From Streptococcus parasanguinis (GTDB taxonomy: Bacteria; Bacillota; Bacilli; Lactobacillales; Streptococcaceae): a stretch of DNA of 64,000 nucleotides. The DNA is taken from NCBI RefSeq assembly GCF_901875555.1, contig NZ_CABFMD010000033.1, positions 1 through 64,000 on the forward strand, read 5' to 3'. A program made the translations under genes and the position numbers. The notes under the pieces are model-generated. The model was not told the DNA's origin. It was given only the letters and a program-made list of their open reading frames with translations, and did not search any database. Of the stretch, positions 39,781 through 48,233 are shown piece by piece (positions within the stretch are counted from its first letter, which is position 1; each line of letters begins with the position of its first letter).

Positions 39781-40048
39781 AGAGGCTGGGACAAAAGTCC
39801 TAGCCTCTTCTTGTCTTTGAATTGTCGAGCAAGACGTAGTGGTTGAGTGCTCAAAGCACTGCTTTGAGGTGGCGGATAGAACTTGCGAAGCAAGTATCCT
39901 AAGTCTTTGTTCGCTTTTTAAGCTTCAAAGATGCCCTATGTTTCCTTTATCTGCAACCTTCAACAGTCTCTCAGACTGTTGAAGCTGTGCGGAGGTGGGA
40001 CGACCAAATCGAATTCTAACGAATGACCGATTTCTGTCCCACTCTCTC
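39781..40048. repeat. MITE-like repeat, copy 2
   Basis: 268 bases, over 95% identical to the copy at 35841. It lacks about 15 bases (one arm of the GGAAAC/GTTTCC hairpin), whose boundaries are CTATG repeats in copy 1, consistent with slippage. It ends 24 bases from the ilvD stop, and its left-end hairpin (39781-39808) would terminate ilvD transcripts. Confidence 0.8.
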
Positions 40049-40071
40049 TTTGGACAAAGTCGTCCTTGCAA

Positions 40072-41775
40072 TTACTGTTTACCAGACTGTTCCATATTCC
40101 AGAAGTCTGTCACGGCACCGCGTGAGGCTGAAGAAACGATATGGGCGTATTTACCCAGAACCCCACGGCTATAGAGTGGTGGCAAGGTTGTTTCCGCCTT
40201 GCGTTTCGCTAACTCTTCGTCTGAGACATGCATAGTGATTTCTTTAGTATCTTGGTCAACTGTCACCAGATCCCCTGTGTGGAGGTAGGCAATTGGACCG
40301 CCGACCTGAGCTTCAGGCGCGATGTGTCCGACAACGAGACCGTAAGTCCCTCCAGAGAAACGTCCGTCTGTCAAGAGGGCCACCTTGTCCCCTTGGCCTT
40401 TCCCAACGATCATGGATGATAAGGACAGCATTTCCGGCATACCAGGACCACCCTTAGGACCAACGAAACGAACAACGACAACGTCGCCATCCACGATTTC
40501 GTCTGAAAGAACGGCCTCAATGGCAGCTTCTTCTGAGTCAAAGACCTTAGCAGGACCCGTGATGTTGCGGACCTTCACACCTGATACTTTGGCAACTGCT
40601 CCTTCTGGAGCCAAGTTCCCTTTCAAGATGATCAATGGACCATCCGCACGTTTCGGATGTTCAAGTGGCATGATGACTTTTTGACCTGGTGTCAAATCAG
40701 CGAAGGCTTCTAAGTTCTCAGCCACCGTTTTACCAGTACAGGTAATGCGATCTCCATGAAGGAACCCATTCTTAAGAAGGTATTTCATGACAGCTGGCAC
40801 GCCACCGACATTGTAAAGGTCTTGGAAGACATATTTCCCTGAAGGTTTCAAGTCCGCCAAGTGAGGCACGCGCTCTTGGAAATCGTTGAAGTCTTCCAGC
40901 GTCAAGTCAACATTGGCCGCATGAGCGATCGCAAGCAAGTGAAGGGTCGCATTGGTGGAACCACCGAGCGCCATGGTCACTGTAATGGCATCTTCAAAGG
41001 CCTCACGAGTCAAGATGTCAGATGGTTTCAGTCCCATTTCCAGCATCTTGACAACTGCACGACCTGCTTCTTCGATATCCGCCTTTTTATCAGCTGATTC
41101 AGCAGGGTGAGAAGAGGAACCTGGTAAGCTCATCCCAAGGACCTCGATCGCTGTCGCCATGGTGTTGGCCGTATACATACCACCACAGCCACCAGGGCCA
41201 GGGCAGGCGTTACACTCTAATTGCTTCACTTCTTCAGCGGTCATATCGCCGTGATTCCATTGCCCAATTCCTTCGAAAACAGACACCAAGTCGATATCCT
41301 TGCCGTTCAGATTACCCGGAGCAATGGTCCCACCATAAGCAAAGATCGCAGGGATATCCATATTGGCAATGGCAATCATGGAACCCGGCATGTTCTTATC
41401 ACAGCCCCCAATGGCTACAAAGGCATCCACGTTGTGACCACCCATAGCCGCTTCGATAGAGTCCGCGATGATATCACGTGACGTTAGGGAGAAACGCATC
41501 CCTGGTGTCCCCATAGCGATCCCGTCCGCAACCGTAATGGTTCCGAATTGGACTGGCCAAGCTCCTGCATCTTTCACACCTTCTTTGGCCAATTTTCCAA
41601 AATCATGAAGGTGGATGTTACAAGGGGTATTTTCCGCCCATGTCGAAATCACTCCGACAATCGGTTTTTCAAAGCTTTCATCGGTCATTCCCGTCGCGCG
41701 AAGCATGGCACGGTTGGGAGATTTTACCATGCTATCGTAGACACTACTACGATGTCGTTTGTCTAATTCTGTCAT
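40072..41775 (-). CDS. ilvD: Dihydroxy-acid dehydratase
   Basis: 567 residues. It makes the 2-oxo acid precursors of valine and isoleucine, using an Fe-S cluster. Cysteines in [10 protein letters not shown] and [18 protein letters not shown] are the expected ligands, and [19 protein letters not shown] is the C-terminal signature. Single gene; the other ilv genes are elsewhere. Its upstream region has a CodY box. Confidence 0.97.
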   Translation of the reverse strand: MTELDKRHRSSVYDSMVKSPNRAMLRATGMTDESFEKPIVGVISTWAENTPCNIHLHDFGKLAKEGVKDAGAWPVQFGTITVADGIAMGTPGMRFSLTSRDIIADSIEAAMGGHNVDAFVAIGGCDKNMPGSMIAIANMDIPAIFAYGGTIAPGNLNGKDIDLVSVFEGIGQWNHGDMTAEEVKQLECNACPGPGGCGGMYTANTMATAIEVLGMSLPGSSSHPAESADKKADIEEAGRAVVKMLEMGLKPSDILTREAFEDAITVTMALGGSTNATLHLLAIAHAANVDLTLEDFNDFQERVPHLADLKPSGKYVFQDLYNVGGVPAVMKYLLKNGFLHGDRITCTGKTVAENLEAFADLTPGQKVIMPLEHPKRADGPLIILKGNLAPEGAVAKVSGVKVRNITGPAKVFDSEEAAIEAVLSDEIVDGDVVVVRFVGPKGGPGMPEMLSLSSMIVGKGQGDKVALLTDGRFSGGTYGLVVGHIAPEAQVGGPIAYLHTGDLVTVDQDTKEITMHVSDEELAKRKAETTLPPLYSRGVLGKYAHIVSSASRGAVTDFWNMEQSGKQ

Positions 41776-41803
41776 GTCATTCCTCTCATCGTTTTTTTAT
41801 TAT

Positions 41804-41859
41804 TATAGCACAATTTACGGCCCAACGATAGAAGAAAATTCTTGAATTTTCAGACAATT
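41804..41859 (-). promoter_or_regulatory. ilvD promoter with CodY box
   Basis: Leftward extended -10 TGCTATAAT (about 41804-41812). Some 33 bases further upstream, AATTGTCTGAAAATT (41845-41859) matches the CodY consensus AATTTTCWGAAAATT at 14 of 15 positions. CodY control of branched-chain amino acid genes is well established in Firmicutes. Confidence 0.7.
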
Positions 41860-41901
41860 TAGCTCAATCGCTTGCTTGCTAAAATAATTTACAGTTATAT
41901 C

Positions 41902-41940
41902 TTGACTTTTGCGAACAAAGTGATATCATTTAGATATCAT
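41902..41940 (+). promoter_or_regulatory. Promoter of the SPFH operon with direct repeats
   Basis: -35 TTGACT (41902-41907), -10 TATCAT (41924-41929), 16 bases apart. GATATCAT occurs twice (41922-41929 and 41933-41940), 11 bases apart, one helical turn, covering the -10. It could bind the ribbon-helix-helix protein encoded in the same operon. Confidence 0.5.
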
Positions 41941-41961
41941 AAAGAAAGAAGGGCTCGTCCC

Positions 41962-42984
41962 ATGGAAGAAAAAATTTTAACCCAAAAGAAAAACGGCTTA
42001 GCTGCCCTTGTAGGCTTGCTAGTTGGAGATCTTGTTTTAGTTTTTGCCTTTATTAGTTCGATTGCTAGTTTACCAGAAGGTTTCCCGCTTGCAATTGGAG
42101 TTATTACCTGTATTTTTCTCTTTATTGCTAGTCTGGTATGCTATGCGGGGATCAAAATTATTAAACCGCAAGAGGCCTTGGTCTTGACCTTGTTTGGGAA
42201 CTATATTGGAACCATTCGAGAAGCGGGTATTTACTTTGTCAATCCCTTCTGTGTCGCTGTCAATCCTGCCAATAACACCCGCTTGGGCCAAAGTGGTGAT
42301 GTCACCACCAAGTCACCCATGTCTGTCAGTAAAACAGCAGAAGGCAACAATATTTCTATCGAGACAGGTAAAAAGAGTATTTCCTTAAAAGTGATGACCT
42401 TGAATAACTCTCGTCAGAAGATTAATGACTGTTTGGGAAATCCTGTAGAAATCGGTATTGCAGTTACTTGGCGCGTGGTGGATACGGCTAAAGCAGTCTT
42501 CAATGTGGATAACTACAAAGAATATCTCTCATTGCAGTGTGATAGTGCTCTTCGTAATATTGTCCGCATCTATCCTTATGATGTAGCTCCTAATGTCGAT
42601 ACGACAGGAGACGGCCAGGCAGATGAAGGTAGCCTAAGAGGCTCCAGTGAAATCGTGGCCAGTCGTATTCGAGAAGAGATTCAAGCACGTGTAAAAGATG
42701 CTGGGCTCGAAATTCTAGAAGCTCGTATTACCTACTTGGCCTATGCTCCAGAAATCGCAGCTGTCATGCTTCAACGCCAACAAGCTTCTGCCATTATCGA
42801 TGCGCGGAAGATGATTGTCGACGGAGCAGTTGGGATGGTTGAAATGGCCCTTGAACGCTTGAGCGAAGGAGAGATTGTAGAGCTAGACGAAGAACGGAAG
42901 GCTGCCATGGTATCGAACCTTCTAGTCGTTCTCTGTGGCAATCATGATGCACAACCAATTGTCAACACAGGAAGTCTCTATTAA
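41962..42984 (+). CDS. SPFH/Band 7 domain membrane protein
   Basis: 340 residues from [13 protein letters not shown]. Two N-terminal membrane segments (about 13-33 and 43-64) precede an SPFH domain (about 68-270: [22 protein letters not shown]..; helices with [37 protein letters not shown]). SPFH proteins scaffold membrane microdomains or proteases. No NfeD partner is next to it; a ribbon-helix-helix gene follows 2 bases later. Confidence 0.85.
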   Translation: MEEKILTQKKNGLAALVGLLVGDLVLVFAFISSIASLPEGFPLAIGVITCIFLFIASLVCYAGIKIIKPQEALVLTLFGNYIGTIREAGIYFVNPFCVAVNPANNTRLGQSGDVTTKSPMSVSKTAEGNNISIETGKKSISLKVMTLNNSRQKINDCLGNPVEIGIAVTWRVVDTAKAVFNVDNYKEYLSLQCDSALRNIVRIYPYDVAPNVDTTGDGQADEGSLRGSSEIVASRIREEIQARVKDAGLEILEARITYLAYAPEIAAVMLQRQQASAIIDARKMIVDGAVGMVEMALERLSEGEIVELDEERKAAMVSNLLVVLCGNHDAQPIVNTGSLY

Positions 42985-42986
42985 GA

Positions 42987-43187
42987 ATGGCTGATCAAAA
43001 GAAAAAGCAAATTCCACTTAGACTGTCAGCCAAGTTATATGCTGCTATCGCATCATGGGCAGAAGATGACTTTCGATCGGTCAATGGTCAGATCGAGTAC
43101 CTGCTGACAGAATGTGTCAAACAACGAAAAAAGGATGGCAAATACGTTTCGGAAACGATTGATGAGCCATTTGAAATTGACCTTTAA
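42987..43187 (+). CDS. Arc-type ribbon-helix-helix protein
   Basis: 66 residues. [20 protein letters not shown] followed by [16 protein letters not shown] is the strand-helix-helix fold of Arc/MetJ-type DNA-binding proteins. It begins 2 bases after the SPFH stop, so translation is coupled. It may autoregulate the operon through the GATATCAT repeats. Confidence 0.8.
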   Translation: MADQKKKQIPLRLSAKLYAAIASWAEDDFRSVNGQIEYLLTECVKQRKKDGKYVSETIDEPFEIDL

Positions 43188-43193
43188 GGAGAA

Positions 43194-43229
43194 CTCCTGT
43201 CCCATTTGATGAGGCAGGAGATTTTTTTT
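43194..43229 (+). terminator. Terminator of the SPFH operon
   Basis: CTCCTG/CAGGAG stem (43194-43220) followed by eight Ts. Confidence 0.8.
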
Positions 43230-43249
43230 ATAATTTTTTGTCAAGTAAC

Positions 43250-43278
43250 TTTACTTTACAAAAAAGTTTTGTTATACT
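43250..43278 (+). promoter_or_regulatory. rpmF-rpmG promoter
   Basis: -35 TTTACT (43250-43255) and extended -10 TGTTATACT (-10 at 43273-43278), 17-base spacer. Confidence 0.75.
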
Positions 43279-43337
43279 GTTACAGTTGATGAAAATCAAA
43301 CCTAATTGAATTTATATCTTAAAAGGAGAAAAACGAA

Positions 43338-43520
43338 ATGGCAGTACCTGCACGTCGCACATCAAAAGCGAAGAAAAACAAACGTCGTACGCACTACAAA
43401 GTAACAGCTCCATCTGTAAACTTTGACGAAGCAACTGGAGATTACTCACGTTCACACCGTGTATCCCTTAAAGGATACTACAAAGGACGTAAGATCGCTA
43501 AAGCTGCATCAGCTGAATAA
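43338..43520 (+). CDS. rpmF: 50S ribosomal protein L32
   Basis: 60 residues, starting [20 protein letters not shown]. The zinc-binding cysteines found in some L32 proteins are absent, so this is the zinc-free type. It has AAAGGAGAAAAACGA before the start and is co-transcribed with rpmG. Confidence 0.97.
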   Translation: MAVPARRTSKAKKNKRRTHYKVTAPSVNFDEATGDYSRSHRVSLKGYYKGRKIAKAASAE

Positions 43521-43535
43521 TAGAAGGGAGATACC

Positions 43536-43685
43536 ATGCGCGTAAATATTACACTTGAACACAAAGAATCTGGTGAACGCTTGTACCTTACTTCTAAAAA
43601 CAAACGTAACACTCCAGACCGTCTTCAATTGAAGAAATACTCACCAAAACTTCGCAAACACGTTGTGTTTACTGAAGTGAAATAG
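43536..43685 (+). CDS. rpmG: 50S ribosomal protein L33
   Basis: 49 residues, [20 protein letters not shown] through [10 protein letters not shown]. The family's CxxC pairs are absent, so this is a zinc-free L33. AGAAGGGAG precedes it, 15 bases after rpmF. The final codons and stop (GTGAAATAG) are part of an att-like core repeated at 49317. Confidence 0.96.
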
Positions 43686-43692
43686 GGGTTCA
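43677..43692. other. att-like core at the rpmG 3' end
   Basis: The 16-base GTGAAATAGGGGTTCA spans the rpmG stop codon and recurs exactly at 49317-49332. The 3' end of rpmG is a known chromosomal site for streptococcal integrative elements. I infer an integrase core site. Confidence 0.6.
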
Positions 43693-43805
43693 ATACGAAT
43701 CAATACAGAAGAAAAACGCTGATTTCAAGCGTTTTTTCTTTTTGCCAAATGCGAACTATTGCACTGTATTTCAATTCAAACTCTACCTTTTTCTCTACCT
43801 TTTTT
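43689..43805. repeat. att-arm direct repeat DR1
   Basis: 117 bases, repeated at 45196-45312 with only 2 mismatches. It contains an AAACGCT/AGCGTTTT hairpin and two CTCTACCTTTTT repeats at its right end that look like integrase arm sites. It follows the rpmG stop. Confidence 0.85.
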
Positions 43806-43836
43806 AGATAAATATATCATCTGGATATTGAAGTTA

Positions 43837-43870
43837 AGCCCTGCTATCATTTCGATGGCAGGGCTTTTTA
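43837..43870 (+). terminator. Terminator after rpmG/DR1
   Basis: AGCCCTGC/GCAGGGCT stem followed by five Ts. A corresponding but diverged terminator follows the third att-like copy at 49465-49497. Confidence 0.75.
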
Positions 43871-43916
43871 ATATTTGGTACACTACCTTCTTATCTATAT
43901 TTTGATGGAGCTGAAG

Positions 43917-43968
43917 TTGACATCTACAAAGTTTAATGTTAAAATACATTCAAAAATATATTTGAATG
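43917..43968 (+). promoter_or_regulatory. cadDX promoter and CadX operator
   Basis: -35 TTGACA (43917-43922), -10 TAAAAT (43940-43945), 17-base spacer. Directly downstream is the perfect inverted repeat CATTCAAA/TTTGAATG with a 6-base centre (43947-43968), close to the CadC/SmtB-type operator, placed to block transcription until metal binds the repressor. Confidence 0.85.
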
Positions 43969-43977
43969 AGGTGTTTT

Positions 43978-44592
43978 ATGGTTCAAAATGTTGTTACTTC
44001 AATAATCCTGTATTCTGGGACAGCCGTAGACTTACTTATTATCCTAATGTTATTTTTTGCCAAAAGAAAAAGCAGAAAAGACATCATTAACATCTATTTA
44101 GGACAATTTCTAGGCTCTATTAGTCTAATATTGCTAAGTTTGCTTTTTGCATTTGTCTTAAATTATATTCCTAGTAAAGAGATTTTAGGTTTACTCGGTT
44201 TGATTCCAATTTTCCTAGGCCTCAAAGTTTTGCTTTTAGGAGATTCTGATGGAGAAGCTATTGTAAAAGATGGTTTGCGAAAAGACAATAAAAACCTGAT
44301 TTTTCTAGTCGCTATGATTACTTTTGCAAGTTGTGGCGCTGACAATATTGGTGTCTTTGTCCCATATTTTACCACCTTAAATTTAGCGAATTTGATAGTG
44401 ACTTTACTTACTTTTCTAGTCATGATTTATCTCTTGGTTTTTTCTGCCCAAAAATTGGCACAAGTCCCTTCTGTTGGAGAAACTTTGGAAAAATATAGCA
44501 GATGGTTTATTGCCGTTGTCTATTTAGGATTGGGGATGTATATCCTGATTGAAAACAACAGCTTTGACATGCTATGGGCTGTGTTAGGCTAG
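43978..44592 (+). CDS. cadD: CadD family cadmium resistance transporter
   Basis: 204 residues from MVQNVVTSIILYSG, chosen because GAGGTG lies just upstream; an earlier ATG overlaps the operator. It has about five or six membrane helices, with the family segment FASCGADNIGVFVPYF near residue 115. CadD-type proteins confer Cd2+ (sometimes Zn2+) resistance by export. It is followed by cadX 11 bases later. The locus is AT-rich and lies between att-like repeats, indicating transfer. Confidence 0.9.
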   Translation: MVQNVVTSIILYSGTAVDLLIILMLFFAKRKSRKDIINIYLGQFLGSISLILLSLLFAFVLNYIPSKEILGLLGLIPIFLGLKVLLLGDSDGEAIVKDGLRKDNKNLIFLVAMITFASCGADNIGVFVPYFTTLNLANLIVTLLTFLVMIYLLVFSAQKLAQVPSVGETLEKYSRWFIAVVYLGLGMYILIENNSFDMLWAVLG

Positions 44593-44603
44593 GAGAAAAA
44601 AAT

Positions 44604-44942
44604 ATGAAAAAAGATAGTATCTGTCAAGTGGATGTTATTAATCAACAAAATGTTACAACCGCAACGAACTACCTTGAAAAGGAAAAAGTTCAAAAATCAC
44701 TTCGTATTTTATCAAAATTTACCGATAATAAACAGATAAATATCATCTTTTATCTCCTTGCTGTTGAAGAACTCTGTGTCTGTGATATAGCCTGTTTACT
44801 AAATCTCAGTATGGCATCTGCCTCCCACCATCTTCGTAAACTAGCCAATCAAAACATCTTGGATACTAGAAGAGAGGGGAAAATTATATATTATTTTATA
44901 AAAGATGAGGAAATCAGAGATTTTTTTAATCAACTAGGATAA
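44604..44942 (+). CDS. cadX: CadX/CadC-type ArsR repressor
   Basis: 112 residues from MKKDSICQVDV; AGGAGA precedes it. The winged helix-turn-helix contains ELCVCDIACLLNLSMASASH, whose Cys-x-Cys pair, with Cys7 at the N-terminus, forms the CadC metal site. Cd2+, Pb2+ or Zn2+ binding would release it from the operator at 43947-43968. Confidence 0.92.
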   Translation: MKKDSICQVDVINQQNVTTATNYLEKEKVQKSLRILSKFTDNKQINIIFYLLAVEELCVCDIACLLNLSMASASHHLRKLANQNILDTRREGKIIYYFIKDEEIRDFFNQLG

Positions 44943-44987
44943 CAACTATTTTTACTACTTTTCCATGATTATATATAGGACTTACCT

Positions 44988-45101
44988 ATGAAATTTTTTG
45001 ATGAAAATTACTCACAAGAAAGACCTACTCGTAGCAAATGTTTAAGAAAAAAGTATAATTTAAAGCAAACCGACTTGGACTATAAAGAAATTATTTTCTA
45101 A
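44988..45101 (+). CDS. Unrecognised 37-residue frame
   Basis: Begins MKFFDENYSQERPTRSK and is basic in the middle. Only a weak AGGA lies 12 bases before the ATG. I do not recognise it. It may be the start of a lost gene of the mobile element, cut before DR2. The rest of 44943-45480 holds DR2 and no other clear gene. Confidence 0.25.
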   Translation: MKFFDENYSQERPTRSKCLRKKYNLKQTDLDYKEIIF

Positions 45102-45195
45102 GATATTACCAAGTTTGTTGATGATTTGTTTTACCACTGCTTCAGCTCTATTATATTTAGAGATTTAGAAACTGTAGATAGAAGTGAAGTAAGCA

Positions 45196-45312
45196 TTCAA
45201 TACGAATCAATACAGAAGAAAAACGCTGATTTCAAGCGTTTTTTCTTTTTGCCAAATGCGATATATTGCACTGTATTTCAATTCAAACTCTACCTTTTTC
45301 TCTACCTTTTTT
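45196..45312. repeat. att-arm direct repeat DR2
   Basis: The second copy of DR1 (115/117 identical). Immediately upstream, GAAGTGAAGTAAGCATTC (45181-45198) resembles a degenerate rpmG end, so the repeat and core travel together. Confidence 0.85.
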
Positions 45313-45447
45313 CTTAAGACCTGGTTTGGAAAGTATGGGTTTCAGTTGGACTAAAAACAGGGGAATATTTTTAGTTCTGTAAGTATTAATCTATACGCTT
45401 ACATATATCTTTTGGTCTCTATCCTTTAGGTGAAAATACCGATTTTA

Positions 45448-45456
45448 TGGTATAAT
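45448..45456 (+). promoter_or_regulatory. Extended -10 for the Fic locus
   Basis: TGGTATAAT (-10 at 45451-45456), 30 bases before the antitoxin ATG, with AAGGAGGTG as ribosome site. Confidence 0.6.
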
Positions 45457-45485
45457 AAGGATAACTCTATATAAGGAGGTGTGCC

Positions 45486-45674
45486 ATGACTCTTGATGTA
45501 AATAAAGAAGAATTAACAATTTTAGGGATTCCCTTTGATAACTTTTCGGATTTTGATACTGTCTGGTATGCTATTGGGTCATCAATGATTGAAAATTATG
45601 AACCTACTGTTCAAGATGTGATTGATTTAAAAACTTATGTTATCAACAGACGAAAGGAATTGAATATTGGTTAA
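45486..45674 (+). CDS. Fic antitoxin, VbhA-like
   Basis: 62 residues. The motif SSMIEN (32-37) matches the class I Fic inhibitory pattern (S/T)xxxE(G/N), whose Glu blocks ATP binding in the partner toxin. It overlaps the fic start by 8 bases, as in antitoxin-first pairs. AT-rich and next to att-like repeats. Confidence 0.8.
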   Translation: MTLDVNKEELTILGIPFDNFSDFDTVWYAIGSSMIENYEPTVQDVIDLKTYVINRRKELNIG

Positions 45675-46278
45675 AAATCAATATGAAGGATATGAGTACA
45701 TTGACCCCAATCATCAATATACCTATCCAAATTCTACAGTCTTAATCAACAAACAAAATGTTACAAATATTGAAGAAGCCTATCGGAATGAGCATTTATT
45801 CGTTACTAGAAGGCTTGCAGACTTACGCTTGAAAGTCATTGAAGTCTACTCCATTAGTGATATTTTAGCCATTCATAAATATTTATTTCAAGATGTCTAT
45901 GCTTGGGCGGGACAATTTCGCAAAGTGAATATCTCAAAAAATGGGAATCCTTTTATGTCAATACAATCTTTCAGTACTGCCCAAGCTTATATAAACCGCC
46001 TTATTCATACCTATTATCAAACTGCTAATTCAAAAGATGAGATTATTAAACAATTAGCAAAAATTCTTGATAATCTTAATTATTTCCATCCCTTTCGAGA
46101 AGGGAATGGACGAACTCAACGAGAAGTTATTCGTTCCTTAGCACTATCAAAAGGTTATTCTGCACAAATACGTGTGGAGCAAGATGACAAGGTTTACAAT
46201 CTTTATATGGACGGAACAGTCTATGGAGATTTAGGAAAGTTAGAAGAACTACTTGGTAAAATACTGGAAAAATTGTAA
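45667..46278 (+). CDS. Fic domain toxin (AMP-transferase)
   Basis: 203 residues. The Fic core HPFREGNGRTQR (141-152) has the catalytic His and phosphate-binding loop needed for AMPylation. The start is TTG (45667-45669) with AAGGA 8 bases upstream, overlapping the antitoxin. Bacterial class I Fic toxins modify targets such as DNA gyrase; this target is unknown. The active site is complete, so the toxin looks functional. Confidence 0.88.
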   Translation: MVKNQYEGYEYIDPNHQYTYPNSTVLINKQNVTNIEEAYRNEHLFVTRRLADLRLKVIEVYSISDILAIHKYLFQDVYAWAGQFRKVNISKNGNPFMSIQSFSTAQAYINRLIHTYYQTANSKDEIIKQLAKILDNLNYFHPFREGNGRTQREVIRSLALSKGYSAQIRVEQDDKVYNLYMDGTVYGDLGKLEELLGKILEKL

Positions 46279-46361
46279 ATTAATCTACAAAAACACTTGT
46301 ATATTTTTTAAATATCCTAAATATCACAGAAAATTATAACTTACTCAAAACTTAAAGACAA

Positions 46362-46394
46362 AAAGCTTCTGAAATCTAACGTTTCAGAAGCTTT
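46362..46394. terminator. Bidirectional terminator
   Basis: A perfect 13-base stem (AAAGCTTCTGAAA with its complement), between fic and the convergent ABC gene. Confidence 0.85.
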
Positions 46395-46457
46395 CTTCTT
46401 ATCATAAAACGACTGCAACTATTAATCGATACCACATTATCTTATCATGAAAATAAT

Positions 46458-48032
46458 TCAATTTTTTCTTAGTTCAATGACTTGATCGTATCGACTTTCA
46501 TAATCAATATGGTGAGCGATTTCTAACACCATCATCGGTAGTGAGAAAATCAAGTCTCGAACCATCTGGCTATTTTCTACGTCAAGAGCTGCAGTTACCT
46601 CATCTGCTAATAAAATATCCTTTTTACGAAGAAGGAAGCGGGCTAGTTCAATCCGGACTCGTTGTCCGCCTGAAATATTTTCTCCGTTATTAGTGATTGC
46701 AAAATCAAGTCCATCAGTTAGTTCATGGTCGAGTTTGACCTGTCTCAAAACAGTCTCCAATTCTTGATCTGAAAACTCTTGTCCCAAACTAAGATTGTAG
46801 CGAACAGTATCATTAAAGAGGAAAGGATGCTGACTGATGATACCTACCTGACGAATAAAATAACTTGTTTTTGCTCCACCCCTTGTCCGACAAGTAATCG
46901 TCCCATCATCCGCCTTTTCTTCCCCTGTGATCATTCGAAAGAGGGTTGATTTCCCACAGCCACTTGGCCCTTTGATGAGGACTTTTTCGCCTTGTTGAAT
47001 GGCTAGATTAAGATCGCGTATAATCTCTCTACCGTTATAAGATTTACTTAAATGAGAAATTTCTAGTTCTTCTACTTGTGAGATCGAATGATTGTCCGAT
47101 TCACTATTATCTGCTCGATTTAAAATCCCGAAAATCTTTTCTGCCGTTGTTTTGGCTCCTTGTACTTCAACCACATCATACATGATATTTTGTATAGGAC
47201 CTACCAGTTGACCAGCGGCAATATACATTGCAACCAGGCTAGCCACTGAAACATGATGACCATGCATGGCAAGGAAGAACCCCAATACCAAGGGGAGTAC
47301 TTGGCTAAGAAAGACCATGAAACCATTACAAAAGAAAACAATATTATGGGTAAAAGCAAACTTTTGAATGGCTCGTTGATAACGAAGATTGATATTCCAG
47401 ACGCGCTGAGAATTTTCAGGCAAGGCTTGATTCATCCGCAAGGTTTGAGCCCCTCGAATACTATCAGAGATTTGGTTATGAACAGCTGTTCTTCCCTGAG
47501 ACATTTCATCCCCTGAATTCTTTAGCTTATTATTCATTAAGAATTGTGGAATGGGACGTAAGATCGTGAAGAAAACAAAGATAGAACCCAATAAAACATT
47601 TTGGGCAATGATATAGATCGCCGTAATCAGCGCTCCAAATCCCCAACATGAAATAGACATATAGCGTTCAAAAAAGTTATCTCCTAAAAATTCCATATCC
47701 TGTGTCAGCATGGTAATCTTTTCATCTTCACTATATTCTCTGTCTTCCATTAACTTATGAAACAGTGCCGTTCGGATATTCATGTGAATTTCACGTCGAA
47801 AGACATTATTTGCATGATTACAAAATAACATTAGACTATACAAAGCGAAATAGACAGAAAAACCAAAGAGGGCAAATTTCCAAATAGAAGAATAGGTAAG
47901 GTTATTTTGATCTATCGATAATGCTTTGGCAACAACCAAGGGTTGCCCCAAAGCGAGACCCCCATTTGCCAGTGCCCCAATAATGGTTAGGTATTTTGTT
48001 TTTTTATCAAGATATTTAAAGATATGAATCAT
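46458..48032 (-). CDS. ABC exporter with fused membrane and ATPase domains
   Basis: 524 residues. Six membrane helices occupy about 1-300; the ATPase has Walker A GPSGCGKST (near 352), signature ISGGQRVRIELAR and Walker B ILLADE. There is no C39 peptidase domain, so it does not itself cleave leaders. It is co-located with a TPR gene and two promoters that share sequence, in a region with RiPP-like remnants, so peptide export or self-immunity is likely; the substrate is unknown. Confidence 0.85.
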   Translation of the reverse strand: MIHIFKYLDKKTKYLTIIGALANGGLALGQPLVVAKALSIDQNNLTYSSIWKFALFGFSVYFALYSLMLFCNHANNVFRREIHMNIRTALFHKLMEDREYSEDEKITMLTQDMEFLGDNFFERYMSISCWGFGALITAIYIIAQNVLLGSIFVFFTILRPIPQFLMNNKLKNSGDEMSQGRTAVHNQISDSIRGAQTLRMNQALPENSQRVWNINLRYQRAIQKFAFTHNIVFFCNGFMVFLSQVLPLVLGFFLAMHGHHVSVASLVAMYIAAGQLVGPIQNIMYDVVEVQGAKTTAEKIFGILNRADNSESDNHSISQVEELEISHLSKSYNGREIIRDLNLAIQQGEKVLIKGPSGCGKSTLFRMITGEEKADDGTITCRTRGGAKTSYFIRQVGIISQHPFLFNDTVRYNLSLGQEFSDQELETVLRQVKLDHELTDGLDFAITNNGENISGGQRVRIELARFLLRKKDILLADEVTAALDVENSQMVRDLIFSLPMMVLEIAHHIDYESRYDQVIELRKN

Positions 48033-48131
48033 AAATCTCTCCTAAATAATAGAACCCTATAATTGAGAAATATCAGATGTAATCATTAAATCTTATTACA
48101 TATTATTCTTTGTGATATATTTTACATGCTC

Positions 48132-48160
48132 ATTATACATCTAAAAATAAGTCTGGTCAA
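48132..48160 (-). promoter_or_regulatory. ABC exporter promoter (twin copy A)
   Basis: Leftward -35 TTGACC (48155-48160) and -10 TATAAT (48132-48137), 17 bases apart. About 45 surrounding bases match the promoter at 49176-49205. Confidence 0.75.
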
Positions 48161-48233
48161 TGAATATTTAAAGAACTTAACTTTAGATAAAAAAGAGCTC
48201 TGCTTATTAACAGAACTCATCTCTTTTAAACTT

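Larger units (their letters stand above)
43686..45195. mobile_element. cadDX cassette flanked by direct repeats
   Basis: The roughly 1.5 kb from DR1 to DR2 holds cadD, cadX and a short unrecognised frame, but no recombinase. The 115/117 identity of the flanking repeats implies recent gain by site-specific recombination at rpmG, with the integrase lost or acting in trans. Inference. Confidence 0.5.
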
